Source of the DNA: Agrobacterium rosae
Lineage (GTDB): Bacteria; Pseudomonadota; Alphaproteobacteria; Rhizobiales; Rhizobiaceae
Direction: 5' to 3'
Length of the DNA stretch: 64,000 nucleotides
NCBI RefSeq assembly: GCF_002915175.1
Contig: NZ_NXEJ01000008.1
Location: forward strand, 345,096 to 409,095
Under the pieces are notes generated by a model. It did no database searches. It worked only from the letters and a program-made list of their open reading frames with translations, and was not told the origin of the DNA. Positions 41,712 to 50,366 of this stretch are shown piece by piece. How positions within the stretch are numbered: the stretch's first letter is position 1; each line of letters opens with the position of its first letter. The translations under genes and the position numbers were made by a program.

Positions 41712-43289
41712 TCAGACGAATTTGAAGTAATCGCCATAGATGCGCATTTCGCCGTTGGGCTTGTATCGGAACTCGATCCCAGCGCGGTGCGCGCAGTTAT
41801 AGACGCTCTTCCAGAGATAATAGCCGGGCGTGATGCGCTGCCACTCGTCCGAAAGGGCGAGATAGGCTTTCTTGCGTTCCTCAAAGTCCGTTGCGGCGTC
41901 GAACTTCTTGCCAAGCTCGACGAATTCGGGCGATGGATCCCACGTCTTCCAGGTCGCCGTAGAACGTGATGCCGTTGGACCCCAATCGAGCCAGAGCGGC
42001 TGGTATGGGTCGCCCGGAATGAAGTCCGAACTCATGGACATGTTCATCATGTGATACGGTCGGCGATAAACCAGCTCGAAATTGTCCAGAACCTGCGCCT
42101 GAACATTGACGCCGATTTCGCGCCATTGCTCGATCATGATCTCGGCAGCGGCCTCATAGTTCGGGTAGAACTGACGGGTGATGTGCCAGATCAGGACCTC
42201 ACCTTTATATTTCGTCTTGGCCACCAGCGCCTTAGCCGCTTCCACGTCATAGGGCAATTTCACCGGCAGGTTAGGATCGTAGAATTTGCCGTATTCGGTG
42301 AAGTTGAAAGGCACCGCCGGGTGCTCCGTTGTGCCATTGAACAGGGCCTGCACAATGGCATTCATGTCGATGGCCTGAACCATCGCATATCGCAAATTCG
42401 GATCGACAAGCGGGTTGTCTTCCGGATCGGGGCGGGTGTTGAAGGCAAGTGCGGGATAGTTGTCGGCCAGCACGCGCTTCAGTGTCACGCCGTCATAGCC
42501 TTCGAGTGTGGCTTCCTGGTCCGTGGGAATGTTGACGATAAAGTCGAATTCCTTCGATACCAGACCCGCCATGCGGGCGGCAAATTCCGGGACGATCTTC
42601 CAGTTGATTTTCTGCACCGGTGGCGGACCGGCCCAATACTCATCGAAGGCCTCCAGCACCATGATTTCGCCAGAGCGGAACGTCTCTACCTTGTAGGGAC
42701 CCGTGCCGATGGGTTTTTGTCCGAACGCATCAACGCCCACTTCCAGGTAATATTTCTTCGGCACGACGAAGCCAATATAGCCGGTTAGCTTGCTTGGAAT
42801 ATTAGGGTCCGGTTTGACGGTTTCAATCTCGAAGGTGTACTTACCCGTCGCTTCGACACGCTTGAAGCCAGCCGTGAACGTTTTGCCGCGCGGCTCGAAA
42901 GGCTTTTCGCCCCACAGACGCTCTGGCGATAGCGTGAAGACTGCGTCTTCAGCCGTCATTTCACTGCCATCGTGGAATTTTACGCCTTCGCGCAGGGTGA
43001 ATGTCCAGATGTTTCCGTTCTGCACCCATTTCGTGGCCAGCTTGGGCGCGAAGATCAACCCGTTTTCGTCGTTGATATAATCCCGCTCTACCAGCGTATC
43101 GTAGAAATTCGGGAAGATGCGACGAGATGTGGTCGAGATACCGTTGATGGGCGCCATGGTGGCCCAAAGGTTATCGACGGCGATATTCAGCGTTGGTCGC
43201 TGCTGGGCATGCGCCAGCGGTACACGACCTGCCAATGTCACAGCGCCTGCTGCGAGAATGAGACTTCCAACTTCACGCCTGGTAAACAT
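41712..43289 (-). CDS. Peptide ABC transporter substrate-binding protein (DppA/OppA family)
   Basis: 525-residue family 5 periplasmic receptor. It starts MFTRREVGSLILAAGAVTLA, a twin-arginine-like signal, with cleavage near AHA. Family motifs: WTFTLREGVKFHDGSEMTAEDAVFTL (the conserved L-R-x-G-V-K-F-H-D-G site), IGTGPYKVE, and LVWH-like VLIWHITRQFY in the lower lobe. The TGA at 41714-41712 follows FKFV. In the same frame 32 further sense codons follow before TGA at 41615-41613, so the protein may be longer in relatives or be read through. It is the third gene of the minus operon after two permeases. Confidence 0.9.
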   Translation of the reverse strand: MFTRREVGSLILAAGAVTLAGRVPLAHAQQRPTLNIAVDNLWATMAPINGISTTSRRIFPNFYDTLVERDYINDENGLIFAPKLATKWVQNGNIWTFTLREGVKFHDGSEMTAEDAVFTLSPERLWGEKPFEPRGKTFTAGFKRVEATGKYTFEIETVKPDPNIPSKLTGYIGFVVPKKYYLEVGVDAFGQKPIGTGPYKVETFRSGEIMVLEAFDEYWAGPPPVQKINWKIVPEFAARMAGLVSKEFDFIVNIPTDQEATLEGYDGVTLKRVLADNYPALAFNTRPDPEDNPLVDPNLRYAMVQAIDMNAIVQALFNGTTEHPAVPFNFTEYGKFYDPNLPVKLPYDVEAAKALVAKTKYKGEVLIWHITRQFYPNYEAAAEIMIEQWREIGVNVQAQVLDNFELVYRRPYHMMNMSMSSDFIPGDPYQPLWLDWGPTASRSTATWKTWDPSPEFVELGKKFDAATDFEERKKAYLALSDEWQRITPGYYLWKSVYNCAHRAGIEFRYKPNGEMRIYGDYFKFV

Positions 43290-43316
43290 GTTCTACCTTC
43301 CTTGGTCGCGTTCTGT

Positions 43317-44156
43317 TTATGCGTTACGGCCCTGCAGCATCGGATCAAGCCGATCACGCAGCCAATCGCCGACAATGCTCATTGAGAGTGTTACGAGAAA
43401 AATCACCGTGCCGGGCACGACCGAAATCCACCAGGCAGTCGAGAGATAATCGCGGCCATCGCCGAGGATCTGGCCGAGACTGGTTTGCGGTGCCTGAATG
43501 CCCAGACCCAGAAAACTGAGTGAGGTCTCAAGCAGAATGATTTGCGGAAAGGTCAATGTGACCTGAACGATCAGTGCGCTGGCGACGTTCGGCAAGACGT
43601 GTCGTAGATATAGCCGACCATTTCCCGCGCCCAGCGCGACAATGGCCTTGGCATAGGGCTGATTGACCGCCGAAAGCACCACGCCGCGAGAAAGACGAGC
43701 ATATTTTTCCCATCCGAAAAGGCCCATCAGCAAGATGAACAGCACAAGGCTGTTGCCGAAGAAGGCCAGTAGCGTCAGCGTGATGAGGATGAACGGCAGT
43801 GACGCCTGAAAATCCACCAGCATCATTAGCGCTTCATCCACCCAACCGCGGAAATGGGCAGCAACGAAGCCGATGAGCGAGCCAAAAACGGCACCGATGA
43901 TAGTGCCTGCAATGGCAACCGACAGCGACATCTGCAAGGCAGCGATAACACGCGCCACCATGTCACGCCCGATACGATCCGTTCCGAGCGGAAAATTCGG
44001 ATTGCCGCCCGCAAGAAATGCCGGTGGCTTCAATCGAGCCAGCAGGTTTTGCTGTGTCACGCCATAGGGTGTGAAAATATTGCCGACGATGGCGACAAAT
44101 ACGGCCAGTACGAGCACGATGATGGCGAAGATAAGGATGGGAGAGCGGCGCTTCAT
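43317..44156 (-). CDS. Peptide ABC transporter permease (DppC type)
   Basis: 279 residues, inner membrane. Start MKRRSPILIFAIIVLVLAV (first membrane segment) at 44156. An upstream in-frame codon at 44195 would overlap the previous gene. It contains the DppC signature FPLGTDRIGRDMVARVI and the EAA-type loop YAKAIVALGAGNGRLYLRHVLPN. About five to six membrane segments. It pairs with the 306-residue permease. Confidence 0.9.
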   Translation of the reverse strand: MKRRSPILIFAIIVLVLAVFVAIVGNIFTPYGVTQQNLLARLKPPAFLAGGNPNFPLGTDRIGRDMVARVIAALQMSLSVAIAGTIIGAVFGSLIGFVAAHFRGWVDEALMMLVDFQASLPFILITLTLLAFFGNSLVLFILLMGLFGWEKYARLSRGVVLSAVNQPYAKAIVALGAGNGRLYLRHVLPNVASALIVQVTLTFPQIILLETSLSFLGLGIQAPQTSLGQILGDGRDYLSTAWWISVVPGTVIFLVTLSMSIVGDWLRDRLDPMLQGRNA

Positions 44157-44166
44157 CGTTTTCGAC

Positions 44167-45087
44167 CTAATTCGAGACGCGAATGCGCGGGTCAAGCAGA
44201 CCGTAAAGCAAATCGACGATGAGATTGGCCGTGACCATCGTCACCGCCATGACCAGCACAAGTCCCTGCACGACAGCCAGATCTCGAGATGAAACAGCCG
44301 TGACAAGCAATCTACCAACGCCCGGCCAGGCAAAAACGGTCTCGACCACAATTGCGCCGCCGATCAACTCACCCAGATTGAGACCGATAATGGTAATGAT
44401 GGGAATGCCAGCATTCGGTAGCGCATGAAAAACAATCCGCTTCCAGTAGCTGACACCTTTGGCGGCGGCTGCGCGGATATACAGCTTGTCCAGCACTTCC
44501 AGCATTGCTGAGCGAGTGAAGCGAGCAAGCGTACCGGCAGTAAAGGTTGCCAGTGTCAATGCAGGCATCAGCAGATGCCAGATGGTTCCGGTGCCGGAAC
44601 TTGGCAGCCATTGCAACGCCAGTGAAAACAAAAGGATAAGCAGGATTCCGAGAAAGAAATTTGGTATGGCAAACCCGAAAACGGCTGTGGCCATGATGAG
44701 ATTGTCAAACGGGGAGCCGCGCTTGATAGCAGCAAATATGCCCGCCGGAATGCCAATCAGGATCGCCCCGACATAGGCGAACACACCAAGCATGATCGTC
44801 CATGGCACCCGCTCGGCAATGATATCGATGACTTCCCGACCGTCCCGGTAGGAGATTCCGAACTGTCCCGTCGCCATCTGCCCGATATAGCGCAGATATT
44901 GCAGCCACAACGCGTCATCGAGACGCCACAGCGCCCGGAACTGCTCTATTTCTTCGGCGGTGGCATCCGCCCCAACCAGAGCCACGACCGGGTCTCCGGA
45001 GGTTCTCAGCACGACGAATGTGAATGTTACGACGAACCATAGGGTAAGGGCTGTGCGTAGTATTTTTAGCAACCAGAATCGCGTCAT
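44167..45087 (-). CDS. Peptide ABC transporter permease (DppB type)
   Basis: 306 residues, first gene of the minus operon. N-terminal segment WLLKILRTALTLWFVVTFTFVVLR; EAA-type loop YIRAAAAKGVSYWKRIVFHALPN; six membrane segments. The stop precedes the next permease ATG by 10 bases. It is divergent from the LysR gene at 45214, separated by a GATAAT-N14-ATTATC inverted repeat. Confidence 0.91.
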   Translation of the reverse strand: MTRFWLLKILRTALTLWFVVTFTFVVLRTSGDPVVALVGADATAEEIEQFRALWRLDDALWLQYLRYIGQMATGQFGISYRDGREVIDIIAERVPWTIMLGVFAYVGAILIGIPAGIFAAIKRGSPFDNLIMATAVFGFAIPNFFLGILLILLFSLALQWLPSSGTGTIWHLLMPALTLATFTAGTLARFTRSAMLEVLDKLYIRAAAAKGVSYWKRIVFHALPNAGIPIITIIGLNLGELIGGAIVVETVFAWPGVGRLLVTAVSSRDLAVVQGLVLVMAVTMVTANLIVDLLYGLLDPRIRVSN

Positions 45088-45150
45088 GGTGCTCCGTTTT
45101 CTGTGACCGATGTTTCAGCTGTTCCCGCCATTCGCGTATTTTTTTGGAAA

Positions 45151-45176
45151 GATAATCACGGGAATACGTTATTATC
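45151..45176. promoter_or_regulatory. Inverted repeat between dppB-like and lysR genes
   Basis: GATAAT (45151-45156) and ATTATC (45171-45176) form a perfect 6-14-6 inverted repeat in the 126-base divergent intergenic region. It is the likely primary binding site of the LysR-type regulator at 45214. Confidence 0.45.
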
Positions 45177-45213
45177 TATTACAAAATAGCCCTGCCATTG
45201 ATATCTACAGCAT

Positions 45214-46107
45214 ATGAAATACGGCATTGAGTTTCGTCACCTTCATTATTTCACCTGCGTCGCCGAAGAGCTGCATTTCAGCCGGGCAGCGGACAAATTG
45301 GGCATGGCGCAAGCACCTCTCAGTCAGCAAATACGTCAGCTTGAGGATCGCATCGGAACGCGTTTGCTGATCCGCACGACACGAAGTGTGAAGCTGACAC
45401 CGGCTGGAGAGATATTCCTGAGGCATGCTTTGGAAATTCTAGGCGGCATAGACCGGGCGGTCACGCACACGCGTTCTATTTCTGGCGATAATAGTGGAAA
45501 GATTTACGTGAGCGGCGTCCATGTTGCGCTGTCGCATGTCCTGCCGGGCGTGATCGCGGAGTTTCACAAGAAATATCCCGCAGTGCAGGTGGATGTACAA
45601 TTGCTGGGCACCGCCAGCCAGTTGGAACTGCTGCAAAGCGGCAAGGTTCAGGTGGCTTTCATTCGCCAGACAAATGGTGCCGGTTTCATGAAAACGGAGC
45701 ATCTGTTCAAAGAAGGTTTTGTCGCAGTTCTGCCCAAGCACCATCGACTTGCAGATCAGAGACATGTCAGCGTCAAGGACTTCGCCGGAGAACCCATCAT
45801 AACCTATGCGCCCACGATAGGCGCAAGTTACCACCATGTCATCATGGACGCATTTCGCCGTGCTGGGATTTATCCCATGGTCGTGCAGGAAGTGTCGCAC
45901 ACGCTTGCCATTGCAACACTTGTCGCCGCTGGTGTGGGCATCGCCATTGCGCCGTCATGGCTTGCCCACAATCTCAGCCCGCATCTCGTCTATCGGCCAC
46001 TTGCCGAGATTCCCGACGAAGTGGAACTGGTTGTTGGATGGCAGGTCAATGAGAAATCGAAAGTTGTTTTGGATTTCGTCGAGTTCGCCAGAGCCCACGT
46101 ACGGTGA
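45214..46107 (+). CDS. LysR-family transcriptional regulator
   Basis: 297 residues. N-terminal winged HTH (about 5-65) with FSRAADKLGMAQAPLSQQIRQLEDRIGTRLL, the family signature, then a type 2 periplasmic-binding-like effector domain (about 95-290). It has no N-terminal leader. It lies between the peptide-import operon (divergent) and the polyamine-type import operon (same direction, about 200 bases downstream), so it may control either or both. The effector is unknown. Confidence 0.9.
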   Translation: MKYGIEFRHLHYFTCVAEELHFSRAADKLGMAQAPLSQQIRQLEDRIGTRLLIRTTRSVKLTPAGEIFLRHALEILGGIDRAVTHTRSISGDNSGKIYVSGVHVALSHVLPGVIAEFHKKYPAVQVDVQLLGTASQLELLQSGKVQVAFIRQTNGAGFMKTEHLFKEGFVAVLPKHHRLADQRHVSVKDFAGEPIITYAPTIGASYHHVIMDAFRRAGIYPMVVQEVSHTLAIATLVAAGVGIAIAPSWLAHNLSPHLVYRPLAEIPDEVELVVGWQVNEKSKVVLDFVEFARAHVR

Positions 46108-46262
46108 AGGATCATCGCGCTGCCTGATATGATCGATCTCTGGCCAAGCCCATAACTTCTTGCCAGCGACGAACCTACTCCAATCGGCCAATCCATTAAA
46201 AAGAAATTCTAACCGGGTGATAGATTTTAGTCGTTGGACCCCTTTCGATACGCTGCATATCG

Positions 46263-46299
46263 TTCCCCTTAACAACAGAAGCCACAAGGTAAAGGGGAA
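46263..46299 (+). promoter_or_regulatory. Inverted repeat that would sequester the ribosome-binding site of 46307
   Basis: TTCCCCTT (46263-46270) is fully complementary to AAGGGGAA (46292-46299), which contains the ribosome-binding site 7 bases before the ATG. The 21-base loop is ample. In the mRNA this hairpin would mask the site and could allow translational control. Confidence 0.5.
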
Positions 46300-46306
46300 T
46301 ATCGAT

Positions 46307-47371
46307 ATGACGTGCATCTCCATGAAAGTCCTTTCTGCTACATTTTTCGCAGCGACAATGTTGTCGGGTGCTTATGCGAGCGCTGCGGAAATCACCGTCA
46401 TGGGCTACCGCGGCCCGTTTGAAGAAAACTACATGAAGTCGGTGATCCAGCCCTTCATGAAGGCCAATCCCGATATCAAGGTCAATTATTACGGCGTGCA
46501 GAACGCAGCCACCTCGCTCGGCAACATGCGCGCTCAAAGGGATGCGCCGCAGGTCAACGCCGTCATCTACGATCTTTCGGTAGCAAAGATCGCAAAGGAG
46601 GAAGGCCTCGTCGCCGAACTCGATACGAGCAAAACGACCAACTATGCCGATCTGTTCGATATCGGCAAGGAGCTCGGTGGTGCCGCCATTCCGCTGACAT
46701 ATGATACTCTGACGCTGATTTATAACAGCAAAGCCTTCCCGACCCCGCCGGTCAGTTGGGAAGCGCTGTGGGATAAAAAACAGGCGGGCAAAGTCGTCCT
46801 CCCTGCTCAGGGCGGCGGCGATATTCAGGCCATCGTGCTGACCATCATCGCAAATCGTCTGGCGGACGAGGAAGACTACAAAAAAACAATCGACCCCGGC
46901 GTCGAGAAGCTGGTGGAACTGGCACCGCGCGTTCAGACCTGGGAACCCAAACCGGATGCCTATACGCTGATTGCCAACGGCACGGCCACGGTTTCCATCG
47001 GCTGGAACGCTCGCTCACAATTCTATTTCGATCAGACGGAAGGCCGCTTGAATTCGATTGCTCCGGCGGAAGGCACCGCGTCGCAGATCAATGTCATCAG
47101 CGCCATCGAGAAGGCATCTGAACCAGAGGCAACGCAGACCTTCATCAACTATGCGATTGGGCCAGAGGCGCAGGCTGCGTTTGCCAAGGCGATGTTCTAC
47201 GCGCCAACAAACAAAAAGGCCGAAGTAGACGAGGCGACCGCCAAGCGCATTCCGATGATGGACCCGGCACAGCAGGAAAAGCTGATCAAGGTTGATTGGA
47301 TGACCATCGGCGATATGCGCGACGATCTTCTCCAGCCTTGGCGCCGCAAGATCATTCCAGCAGGACGCTAA
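46307..47371 (+). CDS. ABC transporter substrate-binding protein (PotD/spermidine-putrescine-type)
   Basis: 354-residue periplasmic receptor of the PotD-like class (SBP_bac_8/family 1). Signal peptide MKVLSATFFAATMLSGAYAS ending near SAAE. The mature start EITVMGYRGPFEENY matches this class. The motifs IPLTYDTLTLIYNSKAF and GTATVSIGWNARS lie around the ligand cleft. ATG 46307 has a clear AGGGGAA site. An ATG 5 codons further (46322) may also be used. It is followed by an ATPase and two permeases of the same class. Confidence 0.88.
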   Translation: MTCISMKVLSATFFAATMLSGAYASAAEITVMGYRGPFEENYMKSVIQPFMKANPDIKVNYYGVQNAATSLGNMRAQRDAPQVNAVIYDLSVAKIAKEEGLVAELDTSKTTNYADLFDIGKELGGAAIPLTYDTLTLIYNSKAFPTPPVSWEALWDKKQAGKVVLPAQGGGDIQAIVLTIIANRLADEEDYKKTIDPGVEKLVELAPRVQTWEPKPDAYTLIANGTATVSIGWNARSQFYFDQTEGRLNSIAPAEGTASQINVISAIEKASEPEATQTFINYAIGPEAQAAFAKAMFYAPTNKKAEVDEATAKRIPMMDPAQQEKLIKVDWMTIGDMRDDLLQPWRRKIIPAGR

Positions 47372-47436
47372 CGCCTGCTGGAAGCGTGCTGCTTCTTACC
47401 CAAACGAAATCAGCTCGATGACTGCACCGCGTGTCC

Positions 47437-47471
47437 GCACGTGAACGTAGGCACGTGCCGAGAATTCGGCA
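47437..47471 (+). other. Overlapping mutually exclusive hairpins between binding-protein and ATPase genes
   Basis: GCACGTG (47437-47443) pairs with CACGTGC (47452-47458). TGCCGA (47456-47461) pairs with TCGGCA (47466-47471). The two stems share 47456-47458, so only one can form at a time. A role in mRNA stability or attenuation is possible. Confidence 0.4.
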
Positions 47472-47520
47472 GCGCGTTTCCCTCCCAAGATGACGACCTC
47501 AATCCGCGGATGGTGATGAC

Positions 47521-48642
47521 ATGTACACTAAACAAAGACAGCTGGATGATCAGGCCGCCTCGCCCGCCGGTGATCAGACCTTTCTCAAACTTGAGGGCGT
47601 GACCAAACGGTATGGCGTCGACTACATGGCGGTCGATGATCTCGCCATCGATGTTCCCAAAGGCAAGCTTCTCGGACTTCTGGGACCTTCGGGATGTGGC
47701 AAGTCCACGACCCTGCGCATGATCGCCGGCCTGCTGGACATCACCAGAGGCAAAATCTCCATAGATGGCGATGATATTTCCCACAAGCCGCCGCATAAGC
47801 GCGATATTGGCCTCGTCTTTCAGAACTACGCCCTGTTTCCGCATATGACGGTGGCGCAGAACGTGGCGTTCGGTCTTGAAATGCGCGGCATATCCCGGAT
47901 CGAGGCGCGGGACCGCGTGGAAGAGGCGTTGGAAATGGTGCGCCTGCCCGGCTATGGCGGGCGCAAGCCCAAGGAAATGTCGGGCGGTCAACAGCAGCGT
48001 GTGGCACTGGCCCGCGCTCTGGTCATCCGCCCGCGCCTGCTTCTTCTTGATGAACCACTTTCCAATCTCGATGCCAAATTGCGCGACGACATGCGCATCG
48101 AAATCCGAGAAATTCAGCAGCGTCTGCAAATCACCACTGTCTTCGTGACGCACGATCAGGTGGAAGCGCTGACCATGTGCGATCTCGTCGGCGTTATGCA
48201 TCGCGGCAAGGTCGCGCAACTCGGCACGCCGGAAGACATTTACGAGCGCCCAGCCGATCTCTTCGTTGCCAATTTCGTCGGCCGCACCAATGTTCTTGAC
48301 TGCGAAATCGAAGCGCTCGACCGCGTTCGGATCGCTGGTGCCGTCTACCCCTGCAAGACGCAAGGGGTGACATCCGGCAAAGCCAAAGCGGCTATTCGCC
48401 CGCATCGGATTAGTCTGACACCAAGTCGCGACCGAAGCCTTGTCAGTATTGCGACCAACTCCACCCACGGCAAGGTCGTGCGTGTGACCTATATCGGTGA
48501 CGTGGTGCAATATGACATCGACATCGGCGGCAATATTCTGACCACCGAAGTACATACGGCCAGTGCCGGTCACAGTTTTCAGAGCGGTGAAAAGCTTCTG
48601 TGTGAATGGAAGCCGCAAGACATGCAAGTTTTCGGGAGCTGA
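47521..48642 (+). CDS. ABC transporter ATP-binding protein (PotA type)
   Basis: 373 residues. ATPase of a polyamine/iron(III)/opine-type importer. Walker A GPSGCGKSTTLRM, VFQNYALFPHM, MSGGQQQRVALARAL, LLLLDEPLSNLDAKL, VTHDQVEALTMCD, and a C-terminal TOBE domain from about residue 260. A 149-base gap with hairpins separates it from the binding protein; the permease follows 3 bases after its stop. Confidence 0.92.
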   Translation: MYTKQRQLDDQAASPAGDQTFLKLEGVTKRYGVDYMAVDDLAIDVPKGKLLGLLGPSGCGKSTTLRMIAGLLDITRGKISIDGDDISHKPPHKRDIGLVFQNYALFPHMTVAQNVAFGLEMRGISRIEARDRVEEALEMVRLPGYGGRKPKEMSGGQQQRVALARALVIRPRLLLLDEPLSNLDAKLRDDMRIEIREIQQRLQITTVFVTHDQVEALTMCDLVGVMHRGKVAQLGTPEDIYERPADLFVANFVGRTNVLDCEIEALDRVRIAGAVYPCKTQGVTSGKAKAAIRPHRISLTPSRDRSLVSIATNSTHGKVVRVTYIGDVVQYDIDIGGNILTTEVHTASAGHSFQSGEKLLCEWKPQDMQVFGS

Positions 48643-48645
48643 ACC

Positions 48646-49536
48646 ATGGCAACCGTGACCGAAACCATGCCACTAGCCAAAGCAACGACACGCAAGAGAT
48701 CATTTCCCTTTCTGATCGTCGCCCTGCTTTTGCCAATGGCAATCATCAACTTCATCGCCTTCGTGCTGCCCGTTGCTAGATTGGCGATGATATCCTTCAT
48801 CGAAAGCCGAAGCGGCGGCGTGCTGACGAACAACTACACGCTGGAAAACTACATCGATTTCTTCACCGACAGTTTCAGCATAGAACTTATCTCCAACTCT
48901 CTGATACTGGGTTTTGGCGTGACCTGCATCACGCTGTGCTGCGCCTATCCGATTGCGCTTTTCCTGCACCGGGTTTCCCCGACGTGGCGCAACATGCTGT
49001 TCGTCATCACCGTGTCGCCGCTGCTCGTCAGCAGCGTGGTGCGCACCTATGGCTGGATGGTCATTCTGGGAGATCAGGGCGTGGTCAACGGCATCCTGAT
49101 GTCATCTGGCATCATCGACAGCCCATTGCGCCTGACCAACAACACGCTGGGCGTCTTTATCGGCATGGTCGAAGTGCTCATTCCCTATATGGCACTGTCG
49201 TTGATCGCTGGCTTTGGTCGTCTGGAAAATGTCTATGAGGAAGCGGCTGCCTCGCTCGGTGCTAATAGCTGGACCCGCTTTCGCCGTATCATCCTTCCGT
49301 TGACGGCACCTGGCATCGCCCTTGGTTGCCTGCTCTGCTTCGTTCTCTCCATCAGCTCCTTCATCACCCCGAAGCTTCTGGGCGGCGGACGTGTCTTCCT
49401 GCTGGCGACCGAAATCTACGATCAGGCCGTCATCCAGCTGGAATGGCCAACCGCCGCGGCGATCTCCGTCATCGTCCTCATCATTTTCGGCATCGCCCTT
49501 GCTGTCTATTCCCGCGTCGTCAAGCGCTTCGACTAG
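48646..49536 (+). CDS. ABC transporter permease (PotB type)
   Basis: 296-residue inner-membrane permease. Segments include FPFLIVALLLPMAIINFIAF at the N-terminus; the EAA loop is YEEAAASLGANSWTRFRRIILP. Six membrane segments. It partners with the PotC-type permease encoded 13 bases downstream. Confidence 0.91.
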   Translation: MATVTETMPLAKATTRKRSFPFLIVALLLPMAIINFIAFVLPVARLAMISFIESRSGGVLTNNYTLENYIDFFTDSFSIELISNSLILGFGVTCITLCCAYPIALFLHRVSPTWRNMLFVITVSPLLVSSVVRTYGWMVILGDQGVVNGILMSSGIIDSPLRLTNNTLGVFIGMVEVLIPYMALSLIAGFGRLENVYEEAAASLGANSWTRFRRIILPLTAPGIALGCLLCFVLSISSFITPKLLGGGRVFLLATEIYDQAVIQLEWPTAAAISVIVLIIFGIALAVYSRVVKRFD

Positions 49537-49549
49537 GAAGGAAATTGAT

Positions 49550-50341
49550 ATGATCGGCCAATTGAGCATTCCATTCCGGCTTCTCGTCGCCAGCATCTAT
49601 CTCTTTCTGCTGGCTCCCATTCTGATCGTGCTGCCTTTGTCCTTCAGCAATGACAGCTACATTACCTTTCCCCCGGAAAGCTGGGGCATCCGCTGGTATG
49701 TCGCGATGTTCAGCCACAGCGGTTTCATCAACGCGCTCTGGATCAGCCTCACCATTGCGGTCACCGTGACGGTGCTGGGACTGGCAGCCGGTGTGCCTGC
49801 GGCCTTTGCCATCCGCCGCCGGAAATTCATTGGCCGGGAGTTTCTGCTGAACCTCTTCACCGCGCCCCTGCTTCTGCCATCCATCGTGCTTGGTCTCGCC
49901 ATTCTCCTAGTGTTCGTTCAGGCACGGCTGCTCGGCACCTATACCGGTCTGATCATCGCCCATTTGATCATCACCACCCCCTATGTGATCCGGATCATGC
50001 TGACGGCGTTTTCCACCCTCCCCCCATCCGTGGAAGAAGCGGCGACCATGCTCGGCGCTTCGCCTTTCACCGTCGTCCGCCGCATCACCCTCCCTTTGAT
50101 GATGCCGGGCTTCATCGCCAGCGCTGCACTCTCCTTCCTTCTTTCCTTTGACGAGGTGGTCATCTCGCTGTTCATCACGGGCCCGCGCCTGCGCACCCTG
50201 CCGGTGGAAATCTTCGACTATGTGGAAAGCCAGACCGACCCGATGACGGCCGCCGTTTCGGTTGTTCTCGTAGCTGCCACGCTTGCCATCATCTTCCTCA
50301 TCGAACGCACGCTCGGCCTTTCCAGGACCGTCGGCAAATAA
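49550..50341 (+). CDS. ABC transporter permease (PotC type)
   Basis: 263-residue inner-membrane permease. Start MIGQLSIPFRLLVASIYLF at 49550 with GGAAGGA upstream. A longer open frame from 49322 overlaps the PotB gene and is rejected. The EAA loop is VEEAATMLGASPFTVVRRITLP. It ends 25 bases before the aldolase-family gene. Confidence 0.91.
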   Translation: MIGQLSIPFRLLVASIYLFLLAPILIVLPLSFSNDSYITFPPESWGIRWYVAMFSHSGFINALWISLTIAVTVTVLGLAAGVPAAFAIRRRKFIGREFLLNLFTAPLLLPSIVLGLAILLVFVQARLLGTYTGLIIAHLIITTPYVIRIMLTAFSTLPPSVEEAATMLGASPFTVVRRITLPLMMPGFIASAALSFLLSFDEVVISLFITGPRLRTLPVEIFDYVESQTDPMTAAVSVVLVAATLAIIFLIERTLGLSRTVGK

Positions 50342-50366
50342 CGACTTTGCAATGGAGACTTCTGAC

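Noticed and set aside
47410-48627. Long minus-strand frame of 405 codons opposite the PotA-type gene
   Set aside because: Mirror frame of a clear ATPase gene with Walker and signature motifs on the plus strand. The translated product has no recognisable domain.
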